A stretch of DNA of 64,000 nucleotides, taken from assembly GCA_026874595.1 (NCBI GenBank), contig CM049310.1, forward strand, positions 85,533,056-85,597,055. The letters are read 5' to 3'. Source of the stretch: Sipunculus nudus (taxonomy: Eukaryota > Annelida > Sipuncula > Golfingiida > Sipunculidae). The position numbers and the translations under genes were made by a program. This document shows, piece after piece, positions 39,413 through 49,727 of the stretch (positions within the stretch are counted from its first letter, which is position 1; each line of letters begins with the position of its first letter). The notes under the pieces are model-generated. The model saw nothing but the letters and a program-made list of their open reading frames with translations. It was not told the DNA's origin and made no database searches.

Positions 39413-41004
39413 TGGCAAGCGACTATTGTTTCTTCCATCTATCAACTTGAGAAACAATAATTTTCACCAAATATTGGGGCCAATAAAGAGAATCACTCTT
39501 ATGATAAGGGGATGACTTTATACTATAAAATGGAAAGGTAGGTTGTGCCACCTGTCTGGTTGATGAGAAAACTCCAAGATGGATGTAGAGATAAAAGCAA
39601 TTTTTACCGAGTGCATATGTACAGATGGATGCCACAGCAAAATGATTGGAGATGGCGCCACCAGTCTTATGTACATGATGGAGGAGTCCAAGATCTATGG
39701 ATATGCACAATTTCAGGCCAATAGGGCAAACCAATCTTCAGAAAAGGGCATGAATTTATTCTACAAGAAGGGAAAGGCAGGTGGCGCCACCTGTCTGGTT
39801 TATGAGAAAACTTTCAAAGATGGATGGACATGGATGGACATGGCAATTTCAAGGTCAAGGTCACTCTCATAGGAACGGTCATGACCCCAATTTAAATATA
39901 CATCATCCCATAACCAATGTCTATGTATATGCATAATATGAAAGAAATCTGTCCATTAGTTTTTTACTTGTTATGCTCACAGTACTGTTAAGTGGCAATA
40001 ATGGGGGTATAAAATGGCATGAAAACAAGGAAAGGATAACAGGTGGCACCACCTGTTTCCGGTTCATGACAACACTATCTAAGATCTTCGGTCAAGTTGA
40101 TTTCCGGATCATCCATGCAAGATTTCTTGAGATAATTAAGAATTGGTGTAATTTTCCCCCAAATTGGACCTGGTCAAGGTCACTCTTCCATTAAAGGTCA
40201 TGACCCTAATTTAAATATACATCATCCCATATCCCATGTCTATGTATATGCATAATATGAAAGAAATCTGTCCATTAGTTTTTGACTTATAATGCTCACA
40301 GTACTGTTAAGTGGCAATAACAGGGGTATTACATGGCACAAAAGCAAGGAAAGGATAACAGGTGGCGCCACCAGTTTCCGGTACATGACAACACTATCTA
40401 AGATCTTCGGTCAAGTTGATTTATGGATCAATCCATGCAAGATTTCTTGAGATAATTAAAAATTTGTGTGATTTTCCCCCAAATTGGACCTGGTTAAGGT
40501 CACTCTCCTAGTAAAGGTCATGACCCTAATTTAAATATACATCATCCCATATCCCATGTCTATGTATATGCATAACATGAAAGAAATCTGTCCATTAGTT
40601 TTTGACTTAAAATGCTCACAGTACTGTTAAGTGGCAATAACGGGGGTATTACATGGCACGAAAGCAAGGAAAGGATAACAGGTGGCGCCACCAGTTTCCG
40701 GTACATGACAACACTATCTAAGATCTTTGGTCAAGTTGATTTTTGGATCAGTCCATACAAGATTTCTTGACATATTTCAGAATTTGTGTGATTTCCCCCA
40801 AAATGGACCTATTCAAGGTCAAGGTCACTCGTCATGACCCCATTTAAATAGACTTCTTCCTCTCACCCATATCTATGTACATGTCAAGTTTGGTAAAGAT
40901 CCATAAAATATTTTTTGAGTTATCGCGTCCAAACGAAATCTCTGTGGCGGCAGCTTAACCGTGCCTAAATCATAGTATCTCCAGACTTTGTCTGGCGATA
41001 CAAT
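39413..41004 (+). mobile_element. HINE-like element, family A variant (copy 3)
   Basis: The left end keeps gcaagcgactatt. The core has three units of about 321 bp (caggtggcgccacc, cggtacatgacaacactatc, then taatttaaatatacatcatc). The right hairpin at 40975-41001 has arms GTATC/GATAC and CCAGAC/GTCTGG around TTT. The inner arm differs from copies 1 and 2 on both sides, keeping the stem paired. Upstream wording ggcggcagcttaaccgtgcc aligns with the tail of the other copies. Confidence 0.7.
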
Positions 41005-41009
41005 AAATT

Positions 41010-41500
41010 TAAAATTTCAAGCCCCCCACCCCCCCTCCCCTCCTCCTGATATATACCATACCATAACCTCTCAACCCCTCTTTGTTTACACTACAGTACA
41101 ATGCACCAAAAACCACTACAAAAACATCTATGTATAAAAACCTCAAATCATAGCTTTTAACCCCTTGATACTATATTACACCATTATACAACAATACAAA
41201 GCATTTATTCTTACCCCACAGATATTAGACCTCAAACCAGAGTTTGCGAATTTTATGCATAAAGGTTTAACCTTAGGTTATAACCTGGTTATGACTACCT
41301 CACCTAAAACAAGTTTTAGGATGTTTTTGTTCACCAATTATTCCTACAACCTTATTTTGCTATAATTGATAACTTATACATTTGTTAAACTACTTTACTT
41401 TTAACTGAGGTGATACAGTCACAAGGTTTTGAGGGCTCCAGGAGGGTTCAACTATTAGTAATGCATTATTTCCTGTTGACTGGGACCATGCTGTCTCCTC
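41010..41500. other. Gene B intron, nothing recognised
   Basis: A C-rich tract (ccccccaccccccctcccct near 41023) and AT-rich sequence. No exon, RNA gene or inverted ends noticed. Confidence 0.3.
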
Positions 41501-41514
41501 AGAGCTTATGGGCC

Positions 41515-41690
41515 CTGGACATCTGAGTGGTAACATGCTTAGCCTTCTCCGCTGGTGACCTCGGTTCGATCCCAGGTGCTGCCATGAGAGTGGGTTGTAG
41601 TTGCCTGTCCAAGGTCGGTGGTTCTCTCCGTGTTCTCTCCTCCACCTCTCTCACAACGATCTTCAACTCTATCAGTATCTTCAATTTTTG
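41515..41690 (+). mobile_element. tRNA-derived SINE with Meta-SINE-like domain
   Basis: The head has pol III promoter boxes: an A box-like tgagtggtaacatgc (41525) and a B box ggttcgatccc (about 41565-41575). It then reads gtgctgccatgagagtgg. Downstream is ggtggttctctccgtgttct then ctcctccacc (41611-41644), close to the conserved Meta-SINE central domain described in bivalves and other animals (established). The tail then runs into AT-rich sequence. Lies in the gene B intron. It is a SINE rather than a functional tRNA gene, as the head does not fold cleanly as a cloverleaf by eye. Confidence 0.75.
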
Positions 41691-42452
41691 TCTTAAATAT
41701 CTAACTGTATACCAACTAAATCTGTCAAACTTTGTCGTTGCTGAGGGAGCCAGTGCGGGCCCGATTTTCCAAAGACCTGTAACTGGCTCAAGTGCCTACT
41801 TCACTTTCAGTTGGTCCTCAACGCCTATAGCCAGTGATGTAGTTCAGTCAACACTATCAGTCAGAGTGCAAGCCCAAGTCCAGGCAAATCGAATCTGAGT
41901 CCTTAAGGTTCTAGTCAAAGTCCACCCTGGAGTCTGAGTCATTTGGGACCAGTGTCAAAGACTGAGTCCAATTGATACAAATTTATCCTTAAAACACAAT
42001 TTAAAATGGTAATTTTAATTAGTCAGTTTTTAAGTTGGTTTACACATTTTTATTGTATGGTTAATTACATTAAGCTTCCAATACAGAGCAAAACCTCGGT
42101 GTATACAGTGTTATTATTTTGTAATATTCTGTTAGTAGTTTGCACATGATTATAAATCCTTATAATATGTGACATGGTTTGTGGTGTATATATATCCAAG
42201 TGAGGGGTTTTAACGGAGGCTGAATATTGGGCTACCCCATCACATGGTTTATAAACACCACAAACCATAGTTTCTCAACTAGGGCTGGGTATCGGTCAAC
42301 CTATTCAGGTAAAATATGTATTGCGATACACTTTAAGTGATACCTGGTACGTATTGTCGATATGTTTAATTTTTTCATAACAAATAAAAAACAGTAAAAA
42401 CAAACATTTATATTATGTATATGTATATATTATGTATATTATATATTTTATA

Positions 42453-42500
<48 letters not shown>

Positions 42501-42964
42501 CTGAACTAGCCACAATCTCAGTGCTCCAGAGTCCACTTCCTTTCATATATGACATAAGATATGTTATATTAATATCCATAATATCTCCTTTTTCTTTAAT
42601 GTCATAAGCTTGACAGGGTATTAATAATGGGTATTAAAAATCTGGTCTTGATTTTTAGTCCTTTTAGTCCCGACAAACAGTATATTTGTATATTATTGGA
42701 AAGATTATATGTCATACTGAATATGTCATGTGATTACACAGTTTCTTATGTTCCTGGGAGTGTAAATCCCCTAAATCACATTTCCCCTCTAAACTAGAAT
42801 TTTATTTTTCCCAAGGCTTTGACGGTATATTTCACCTGTTCTTGAACATGCAGTTCAGAATATGCAAGTTTAAATGCACCTCAAGAAATTGCTTCCCTTA
42901 CATTTAAAATAATTAGAGGTAAAATAAAAATAATGGATTATGAAATGAAATATACAAGGTTGGC

Positions 42965-43075
42965 ATGTTTCTGCCATTGCCATTTCTGCCGTGGGTTTCT
43001 ACCCAGCAACTGCCATGCGACAGAAATACATTTCTGCCCTTGTTTCTGCCATAAGGGCAGAAATACCCTGAAAAC
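42965..43075. repeat. TTTCTGCC/GGCAGAAA inverted-repeat cluster 1
   Basis: Several copies of catttctgccnt and ggcagaaata in both orientations within 110 bp. Confidence 0.6.
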
Positions 43076-44064
43076 TGTAATAAAATGAATATATAATAGC
43101 TAACCAATTTAAATATGATACAGCAAATACAGCAGTAATATAGCAATGATGAAAATGAACAAGATGTAAACTTGTGACAGAATATATTAATAATTACTTG
43201 AGGGTCTAGGTACTCTGTGAAGAAAGACTGAGAAACTTTTATATCAACTAAAGGAAGTTGGGAATCGGTCCTTGACTGATCACTCAGTCAGAAATAAGCT
43301 AAACTTAAGCAAGAGTCCTCAGCCAAAAGTCAGAGGCTCTGTAAGCATCATCATAGTCAGCAGTATGTCATGCATGAAAGAGCACATGATCTTTCTACAT
43401 CACTCTCATCAATAGTAACCACTGGGCTTGCTTACCCTGTCCCCATAGATGCCCAGTCTTAGGAGAGCACTACTTTGGCTAGGCTCGATTACATCATTTC
43501 AGGTACCTGTGACACAGGAATGAATATGTGAACAAGTTAATGCATGTAAGCAAACCTAAAGCGCTGTGATAATGACATTACCTGAGCCTAGGAACCCATA
43601 TGCCACACATACTAGATGGTCTCCTGCTTGAGCAGGAACCTACAGGACAGTACAGGCTCTACAGCTAGAACTGCATAATCCCAGTCAACTGAAAATCATG
43701 CATCACATACACCTGAAATTTTTGAGTCTAGAACAGCCCTGTGACAACACTGCTTGAGTCACAACATTTGATATAAATCTCTTAGACATACATTTGGGCA
43801 AATTTGGTGTTATGCATAGTGCTGATTTTAGATGGAAAGTAAAACCAGTTTATAATCCTGTTGCTCAATCCTCCCTGCCAAGAACTTGCAAAACTTGCTT
43901 GTTACAGAAAGTGAAGAGGAATACTGGGAATTATTATCATTGGCTATATTGAATAAAATGACAATCATTTCTTAATATACTAATAACTGCTTGTATATAA
44001 GGCAGCTTTTGGTTTATGAAGATTACTATCTCTTGTTAAAATACAATTTATATTTTGATATTTC

Positions 44065-44175
44065 TATCTGCCATTTCTGCCTGGCAGAAACACATTTCTG
44101 CCTGGCAGAATGGTTTTCTGCGTTATTTTGCCCTCAGCAGGACAGAAATACCATTCTGCCCTGCAGAAAACCGAG
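44065..44175. repeat. TTTCTGCC/GGCAGAAA inverted-repeat cluster 2
   Basis: catttctgcctggcagaaac is a near-palindrome and recurs twice. It then reads ggacagaaataccattctgc and cctgcagaaaac. Partner of the cluster 1.1 kb upstream, so the pair may bound one element. Confidence 0.6.
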
Positions 44176-44537
44176 CCTGGAAATACATACCCTACTGAGA
44201 ACATAAAATGGAAAAACCTGCAATAAATATTTCAACATTAAAGAGGACCATTCTCAATATCCGTCAATCATAGCTCACATGTATCCCTCATCATGTCAAT
44301 CATATGACAATACACGTCTTATAAAGTCTTATAATGCTGACACAAGACAATGGTAGCTCAGTTAAGTTTTATAACTAGTTAATATTCCAGTATAGTAAAG
44401 GGTTGTGTCTTTATTTGTTAATAGTAACTGTGTTTCATCAATATGATGATACCGCATGAAAAACATATCAGTTACTCTATCGATAGGGTGTATGTGTTTA
44501 AATATATTGATACAGCCCTAATCGTAATTACCTTCTC

Positions 44538-44698
44538 TCCCTCCCCCCCCCCCCCCCCCAACCTCCAGATATTTATACTGTGGATTCAGAATTGTGGATT
44601 TATACTGTGGATGTTTGTGGTGTTGGTCTAGATAAACTGGATATATACTCCACTGCTGGACCGTTAAATCTCCTCCCCTCCCCCCCCCCCCCCCCCCA
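44538..44698. repeat. Two poly-C tracts near the gene B 5' exon
   Basis: ctccctcccccccccccccc at about 44539-44559 and ctcccctccccccccccccc at about 44675-44697. Confidence 0.85.
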
Positions 44699-44780
44699 AA
44701 TTAACTTAAGTGGTCTGCACACATTACTTATAAATAAAAGTAAAAATCTGTAGCTGTAACAAATATGTATTTGTAATTAC

Positions 44781-44921
44781 TGATCCGGGTGTGAGCGACC
44801 TCGATCTCCTCTCGCCCTGGATCATAGTGGTTGTTTTGATGTTGAAATGTTGTGATGAGCGTTCCTGGAACAGGTTTGTGAGGACTGACAGGGTGTGCCT
44901 GACTGGCTGGCTGTGTGGGAG
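44781..44921 (-). CDS. Gene B probable upstream exon, Pro-rich N-terminal segment
   Basis: Bounded by acceptor-like cccatcttcaag (44922 on) and donor gtaatt (44775-44780). In the frame that joins the TM1 exon it is open for 46 codons: PTQPASQAHPVSPHKPVPGT, then LITTFQHQNNHYDPGREEIE and VAHTRI, joining as Lys-Leu-Arg-Leu-Pro-Val-Ala-Asp. A 46-codon open frame can occur by chance, and there is no in-frame ATG in this exon. A start further upstream is needed, or the exon is 5' UTR. An ATG in another frame (MIQGERRS) would make a short upstream ORF ending just after the junction. Confidence 0.45.
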
Positions 44922-45197
44922 CTTGAAGATGGGCAAATCACAAGGACAAAAGAGACAGGATTAGTAAATTACCTGGTATTTTGAAGTCCAACACACAGCA
45001 CGATAGCGTCAAATTCTGTACGTATACTTGAGGACTGGGCTGTCAGTTATCACATTCACTTCACGGAACTAGGGCTCGTTACGCCGGTATAATTTATCAG
45101 ATTCTTATCCCACTGTGCCGTGTCCCAGAAAAGTAAACAGAAGCAAAGCTTGTTTGCCGACCAGAACCTGCCGAACACTATGAAAAATCTGAAAGCG

Positions 45198-45213
45198 TCG
45201 CCATCTGGCGGCA
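45198..45213 (-). promoter_or_regulatory. CTCF-core-like motif upstream of gene B
   Basis: Minus strand reads tgccgccagatggcga, matching the general CTCF core CCnSYAGRKGGCR (established consensus). It sits about 280 bp upstream of the proposed gene B 5' exon. Similar sites lie at 9099-9112 and 46864-46877. Confidence 0.35.
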
Positions 45214-45563
45214 CGGTTATTTACTAAGCACTTGTCTATCGTGTCTCACTTTTTCCATTTACCAGTTACTGGAGCGTGACGTCAAATAACATTTACTGGA
45301 TTTAGGTGAGTAAACAGATAACGCCACCGAATTCGTAATGAGTCAATTAATTTCTTTTTATTTTTTTTTAGAAAAAAGACAGTGCCAGCTTAAATTAACC
45401 AACTTTTTATTTACGGTATCTTGTTTAAATTAAATTAATTATATGCCGTTTGCTGTGTGCAAATGTGTGTCTGTGTGTGTTTCCAGTTAAGGCTAGAAAA
45501 TTCCCTAGCCTCCGAAAGCTGTACATTTTATAATTTATATAATAAAGTACAGAATAACCCCCA

Positions 45564-45585
45564 GCCCCCCCACACACACACACAT

Positions 45586-45651
<66 letters not shown>

Positions 45652-45708
45652 CTCATTATATACAGTGGATATACACTGAGGATCACTGCAGATGTGCATA
45701 TGATTATG

Positions 45709-45760
<52 letters not shown>
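45564..45760. repeat. (AC)n(AT)n microsatellites
   Basis: ccccccacacacacacacac then TA runs at 45600-45647 and 45711-45760. Confidence 0.9.
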
Positions 45761-45762
<2 letters not shown>

Positions 45763-45867
45763 AGTAAAATATCACTGTTCCTTTTCTTTTAATATTTTCA
45801 GTTATGATACAAAAAAAATCCCACGATTTTAGGTTTTGAATCAAATTAAAGTATAGTATACGTTGTG

Positions 45868-45870
<3 letters not shown>

Positions 45871-45929
<59 letters not shown>
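45871..45929. repeat. (CT)n microsatellite
   Basis: Pure CT dinucleotide run of about 58 bp. Confidence 0.95.
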
Positions 45930-45931
<2 letters not shown>

Positions 45932-46119
45932 GATAGGTCTATAATGTCTACATGTACTTATATTTAAATGATTTAATTTTTATATAATTTAATAAGTTTC
46001 AAGGGTCCCAGGGAAACATTTAAATTATTTTTTTGTTGGTCAGCGCCCACCCTTGTAGTTTTGTTCTTCGACCTCGGTCCTCTCATCGGTACATAATTAA
46101 ATATATAAAGAAGTATGGC

Positions 46120-46295
46120 CAGGGTGAGAATCTCAGCGTGAGAGTCTAAATTGGGATGAAAATCTAAAGGGGAGCCTCAGGGTGGCAGTCTCAGGACGGG
46201 AGTCTCAATGTGAGAGTCTCAGTGAGGGAGTCTTAGGCTGGGAGTCTCAGGGTACGAGTCTCAGAGTGCGAGTACCAGGACGGGAGTCTCTAGAA
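46120..46295. repeat. 14-bp minisatellite, first half
   Basis: About ten copies of gggagtctcaggac-like units (variants gtgagagtctcagt, tacgagtctcagag). The array resumes at 46624. Confidence 0.8.
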
Positions 46296-46623
46296 GGATA
46301 TCATCAACTGGAGTTCTTGCCAACTCGTTGGAGGCAATCTGTGAAGTCAGATGCGCGACAATGGTGTACAGTGCGACATAAGAAATATTAAAATCCTAAA
46401 GAGACATCTGATGATGATAAAAACATCCATAAATACAAATTTACTTTCAGAGCTGATTGAATGCAAAGATGGAATATGTACCTCATATTTGACCTAGGAT
46501 GAGGTTAAAACTTAGAAACAACTTTTTTTCCTTCCTTCTGTATATTTTCTTTCATTTCATATTTCTGTTAATTTCATATTGTACGGATCGAACTTCCTTG
46601 TTTTGAATAAAGATATATATATA
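46296..46623 (+). mobile_element. Insertion splitting the 14-bp minisatellite, LINE-like 3' end
   Basis: Unrelated 330-bp block between two halves of the minisatellite. It ends ttgttttgaataaagatata, then tatat: a polyadenylation signal and a short tandem tail, typical of a 5'-truncated non-LTR copy. An open frame runs into it (FLPTRWRQSVKSDARQWCTV, then RHKKY and stop). It could be the end of an ORF2, but no domain is recognised. Confidence 0.45.
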
Positions 46624-46690
46624 TCATGACAGGAGTCTCAGGGTGGGAGTCTCAGGACGGGAATCTAAGTCTTGGAATCTCAAAGTATGA
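46624..46690. repeat. 14-bp minisatellite, second half
   Basis: caggagtctcagggtgggag, then tctcaggacgggaatctaag: about four units of the array interrupted at 46296. Confidence 0.75.
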
Positions 46691-46863
46691 CCCCTCGAAT
46701 CATTAGACTTAAGGTCTTAGACATTAGCTGTGGATGGGAGCAGGAACTTAATTCATATATGTACATGGTAAGAGGGTAAGTGAATTAATGCTCGATAAAA
46801 TTGCATGTGCCTCAGACTGGTACTGTCAAGAATATCTGAGACAGACAATCAATTTATAAATTA

Positions 46864-46877
46864 CCGCCAGATGGCAA
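46864..46877 (+). promoter_or_regulatory. CTCF-core-like motif
   Basis: ccgccagatggcaa on the plus strand fits CCnSYAGRKGGCR. Opposite orientation to the site at 45198. Confidence 0.3.
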
Positions 46878-47054
46878 CATCTACATTAACAAGTAATTCA
46901 AGTTTCTTAAGTAATACGGTACGTGGAACCTCAAAATTACGACTGCAAACGTATATAGTAAGGTGGTCGCATTCTCGAGGTGGTCGTCAAAGCGAGGTCT
47001 GATATAAAGAACAAAAAAGAATTGGGACCATGATAAAGTTGTCGTTTTTTTAGG

Positions 47055-48216
47055 TGATCAGTAGCCAAAGTGGTAGAAGGTACTATAATTAAAGAGAAAT
47101 CATCTGAATTGGGAATCCTCCAAGCCGGTGTCCCGCAAGGCACAGTCTTAGGACCATTATTGTTTTCAGTATTCAACAACGATATTTGAGAGGGAATCAG
47201 CAGCAACATTCGATTATTTGCGGATGATACAACTATTTTTGCTGTGAACGAAAATTCTCAAAACAATATACTCCAAATTAACCAAGATCTTATAAACATA
47301 CTCCAATGGGCCAAATCATGGTTAGTTGAGTTTAATATTCAGAAGACAGTCGCGATGTCAGTTACCCGACAACAAAACCTTCGTCACCATCAATGTTTAA
47401 CTATGGTAAATTCCAGTATTTCTTTCAGTTTTCATCATAAACATTTGGGCATCACCATATCTAACGATTTATCTTGGACTGATCATATCAATTTATCTAC
47501 AAGAAGGCACTTATTCGATTAAACATTTTAAAGGCCTTGAAATATAAGCTTGATCGAAAGTCGCTGGAAAATATCTACCTCAGTAATGTGAGACCAATCT
47601 TAGAATATAATATATGGGATAATTGCTATAACAAGGATTCAATAAAACTAGAATCTGTACAGTTTGAGGCAGCACGTATTGTAAGTGGTATTAAGACTGC
47701 AACACACAGTTCTCTTTTTGCAGAACTCGGATGGGAACTACTGTCCTCCCGCCGAAGGCGACATAAACTCGAAATGTTTTATAAAATCATAAAGAGTGCT
47801 GCTCCGCAACACCTTGCATCCTTGCTCCCTGGTACTGTTCAAGAAAGATCTGATAGGTATCCCTTACGTAATCGTTCAAATATTGATAATATATACTTGC
47901 GAACTGAGACATATTTCCGCTCTAGACCGAGTTGAACGATGGTATTAAGTTATCCTCAACTTTTATAGAAATTAGAAACAAATTGTTGAAAAACACTAAA
48001 ACCAGCAATCCTTTATTTTATCTCGGTGACAGGCATGTTCACGTATTACATGCGAAACAACGTATGGGGTGCAGCAATCTTAGGTATGACCTGTTTAAAA
48101 TGGGGTTAGTTGAAGACAGTAAATGCGGATGTGGTGATAAATGTGAGAATACAAAGCATTTTTTCTTGAATGACCATTGTATATTGGACAGCGACAAAAA
48201 TAATTTGAATCCTTGA
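47055..48216 (+). pseudogene. Decayed non-LTR retrotransposon reverse transcriptase (jockey/CR1-like), 5'-truncated
   Basis: One frame reads LQAGVPQGTVLGPLLFSVFN, a classic LINE reverse-transcriptase block. An in-frame TGA (about 47188) follows, then RLFADDTTIF with the catalytic FADD, then LQWAKSWLVEFNIQKT and HLGITISNDLSWTDHI, ending in TAA at 47520. After a frameshift, 47537-47935 holds the usual C-terminal text (YLSNVRPILEYNIWDNCYNK). After another frameshift, 47932-48216 ends in a Cys/His cluster CGCGDKCENTKHFFLNDHC. At least one stop and two frameshifts make it inactive. The 5' half of ORF2 and all of ORF1 are missing. It sits between genes B and C, facing gene C tail to tail. Confidence 0.9.
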
Positions 48217-48535
48217 AGGTTATACCCAGTATCAGGAATATGTCAGTTTTGTATCCATCATTACTGCTATTTGGTTCGAACGAAATATTATATTGTGACA
48301 AAAGAAATGTTTTCATCTTTGTACATGAATATATTGTATCCACAAAGAGATTTTAAGTTTAATGATTTAATTTATCAATAAGAGACTGTGACCTACAAAG
48401 CTTGTTCATTTACATCATCATTTTAATATATATTATGTTGTATATTGTATTGTACACTGCTGATGCGAGAGGCATTTACATAGCAGTATTGCTGTTTGCA
48501 AATCGAATATTTACAATAAAATATGTTTAAACTAA
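48217..48535 (+). mobile_element. LINE 3' UTR and polyadenylation signal
   Basis: Continues the LINE to aataaa at 48515-48520, shortly after gcatttacatagcagtattg. Only a short A-rich end is visible. Confidence 0.6.
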
Positions 48536-48613
48536 TCAAAATGGTCATAAGGCTCGGTTTAACTTTTTTTACTTTGTTGAATGATGTATATAAAATTTGC
48601 CGTTAAGTTACGT

Positions 48614-48619
48614 TTTATT
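48614..48619 (-). terminator. Candidate polyadenylation signal of gene C
   Basis: Minus-strand AATAAA 178 nt past the gene C stop. The closest match found. Confidence 0.45.
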
Positions 48620-48796
48620 TTTTATATCTTAATGGTCAATATAAAAACGATCCGAGTATTTGTATATTTAAAATCCTGTGTAAATATTCGTAGATCTGAA
48701 TGGAAAATTAAATAATACATTTAAATAGTTAACACTTGTTTCATCACCGTGTCCAGCAAATGAACTAGACCTCCTTGAATGTCCTGGGTAATTATT

Positions 48797-49129
48797 TTAT
48801 ACGATGCGCAAGTCGGCGTATTTCGTTGCTGAGTTATAATTCGGTGGCTGCTCTAAAGTTGGTCGGGCATCGGAAATCCCATCTTTTGTTGGTAGAGTGG
48901 ATTGATAGGCTGAAGGTAAACCACCAATAAACTGACAGTCTGTTGTGAGAACACGTGCGTCAGGCGCAGCAGGGCCCCCTGGTGGCACATCGGAACAATA
49001 TAGGGTCCCTGTGTAAGATGTGACTGGATTCACCGGAGGAGGTGCAACGCCTTGTGGGTAGACGGACGTTGCGCCATATTTTCCAATGTTGGGTGGACCC
49101 TGGTAGACTCTATCCGATCTCTGTCCCTG
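48797..49129 (-). CDS. Gene C last exon: tail with C-terminal PPxY
   Basis: It follows acceptor aatcattgcag (ctg at 49130-49132), phase 0, and runs 110 codons to TAA at 48797-48799. The peptide begins QGQRSDRVYQGPPNIGKYGA, includes YPQGVAPPPVNPVTSY, and ends ISDARPTLEQPPNYNSATKY, then ADLRIV. DARPTLEQ aligns with EARPLMAQ of gene A and EVRPMVGQ of gene B, here directly abutting PPNY. Less Gln/Tyr-rich than A or B. The acceptor is a NAGNAG site (gcagCAG), so one Gln can be gained or lost. Confidence 0.8.
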   Translation of the reverse strand, partial: QGQRSDRVYQGPPNIGKYGATSVYPQGVAPPPVNPVTSYTGTLYCSDVPPGGPAAPDARVLTTDCQFIGGLPSAYQSTLPTKDGISDARPTLEQPPNYNSATKYADLRIV

Positions 49130-49235
49130 CTGCAATGATTAAGTCAACACAATTACTGGGTGTCCTCTTTCATACATGATATATTGACCTAGCTGTCTTT
49201 AAATATTAAAGGGACCTGTTAACACACCATATACG

Positions 49236-49236
<1 letters not shown>

Positions 49237-49321
<85 letters not shown>
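49237..49321. repeat. (AT)n microsatellite
   Basis: Pure TA run of about 85 bp in the gene C intron, about 100 bp upstream of its last exon. Confidence 0.95.
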
Positions 49322-49328
<7 letters not shown>

Positions 49329-49727
49329 AGCGTTTTCTCCTGAAAAAATTACGGTAATATCTGCCAATATATCAGTCTAATACCTCGACACAAGCGGCAA
49401 AAAAAAATTGCAACGGGCGCGATCTGGGCTACAAAATATAAACACTGAGCGCATGCCAACTTGTAGCTGTACAGGGCAACTTCACAAATTTTTCAGGCTT
49501 CCAACCGAAGTATTTTCTATGTTTCCTCTCTCGTATTTCATCTCTTTGTCTAGAAGTTGTTTGTCAAGCACTAGGGAGGACCTTTGGTATGTTGTCCAGC
49601 TATGGTAAATAGAAACACGTGGACTGTGGTTGATCACACACTGAATCATTACAACGTACAAAACAGATAACTGGAGATTGCAATTCCGTGTGGAGGGATG
49701 TTTTGCAAAGCAACTTTTGTATGCCTG

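Larger units (their letters stand above)
42280..44520. mobile_element. Possible hAT-like element (weak)
   Basis: Left ctagggctgggtatcggtca and right ttgatacagccctaatcg share an inverted TAGGGCTG..TATC core, a common hAT-type end. No 8-bp target duplication or transposase frame was found. (TTA)n at 42456-42497 lies inside. Confidence 0.3.

Noticed and set aside
41515-41590. Functional tRNA gene
   Set aside because: Pol III boxes are present, but the arms do not pair convincingly and the sequence runs straight into a SINE central domain.
42280-44520. Complete hAT transposon
   Set aside because: Only short inverted ends are seen. No 8-bp target duplication and no transposase remnant, so it is kept only as a weak feature.
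46182-46391. 69-residue frame beginning in the 14-bp minisatellite
   Set aside because: Its first half is minisatellite sequence. Only the last 25 residues lie in the inserted block, and no domain is recognisable.
47055-48216. Active LINE or host reverse transcriptase
   Set aside because: An in-frame stop between the GVPQG and FADD blocks, at least two frameshifts and loss of the 5' half.
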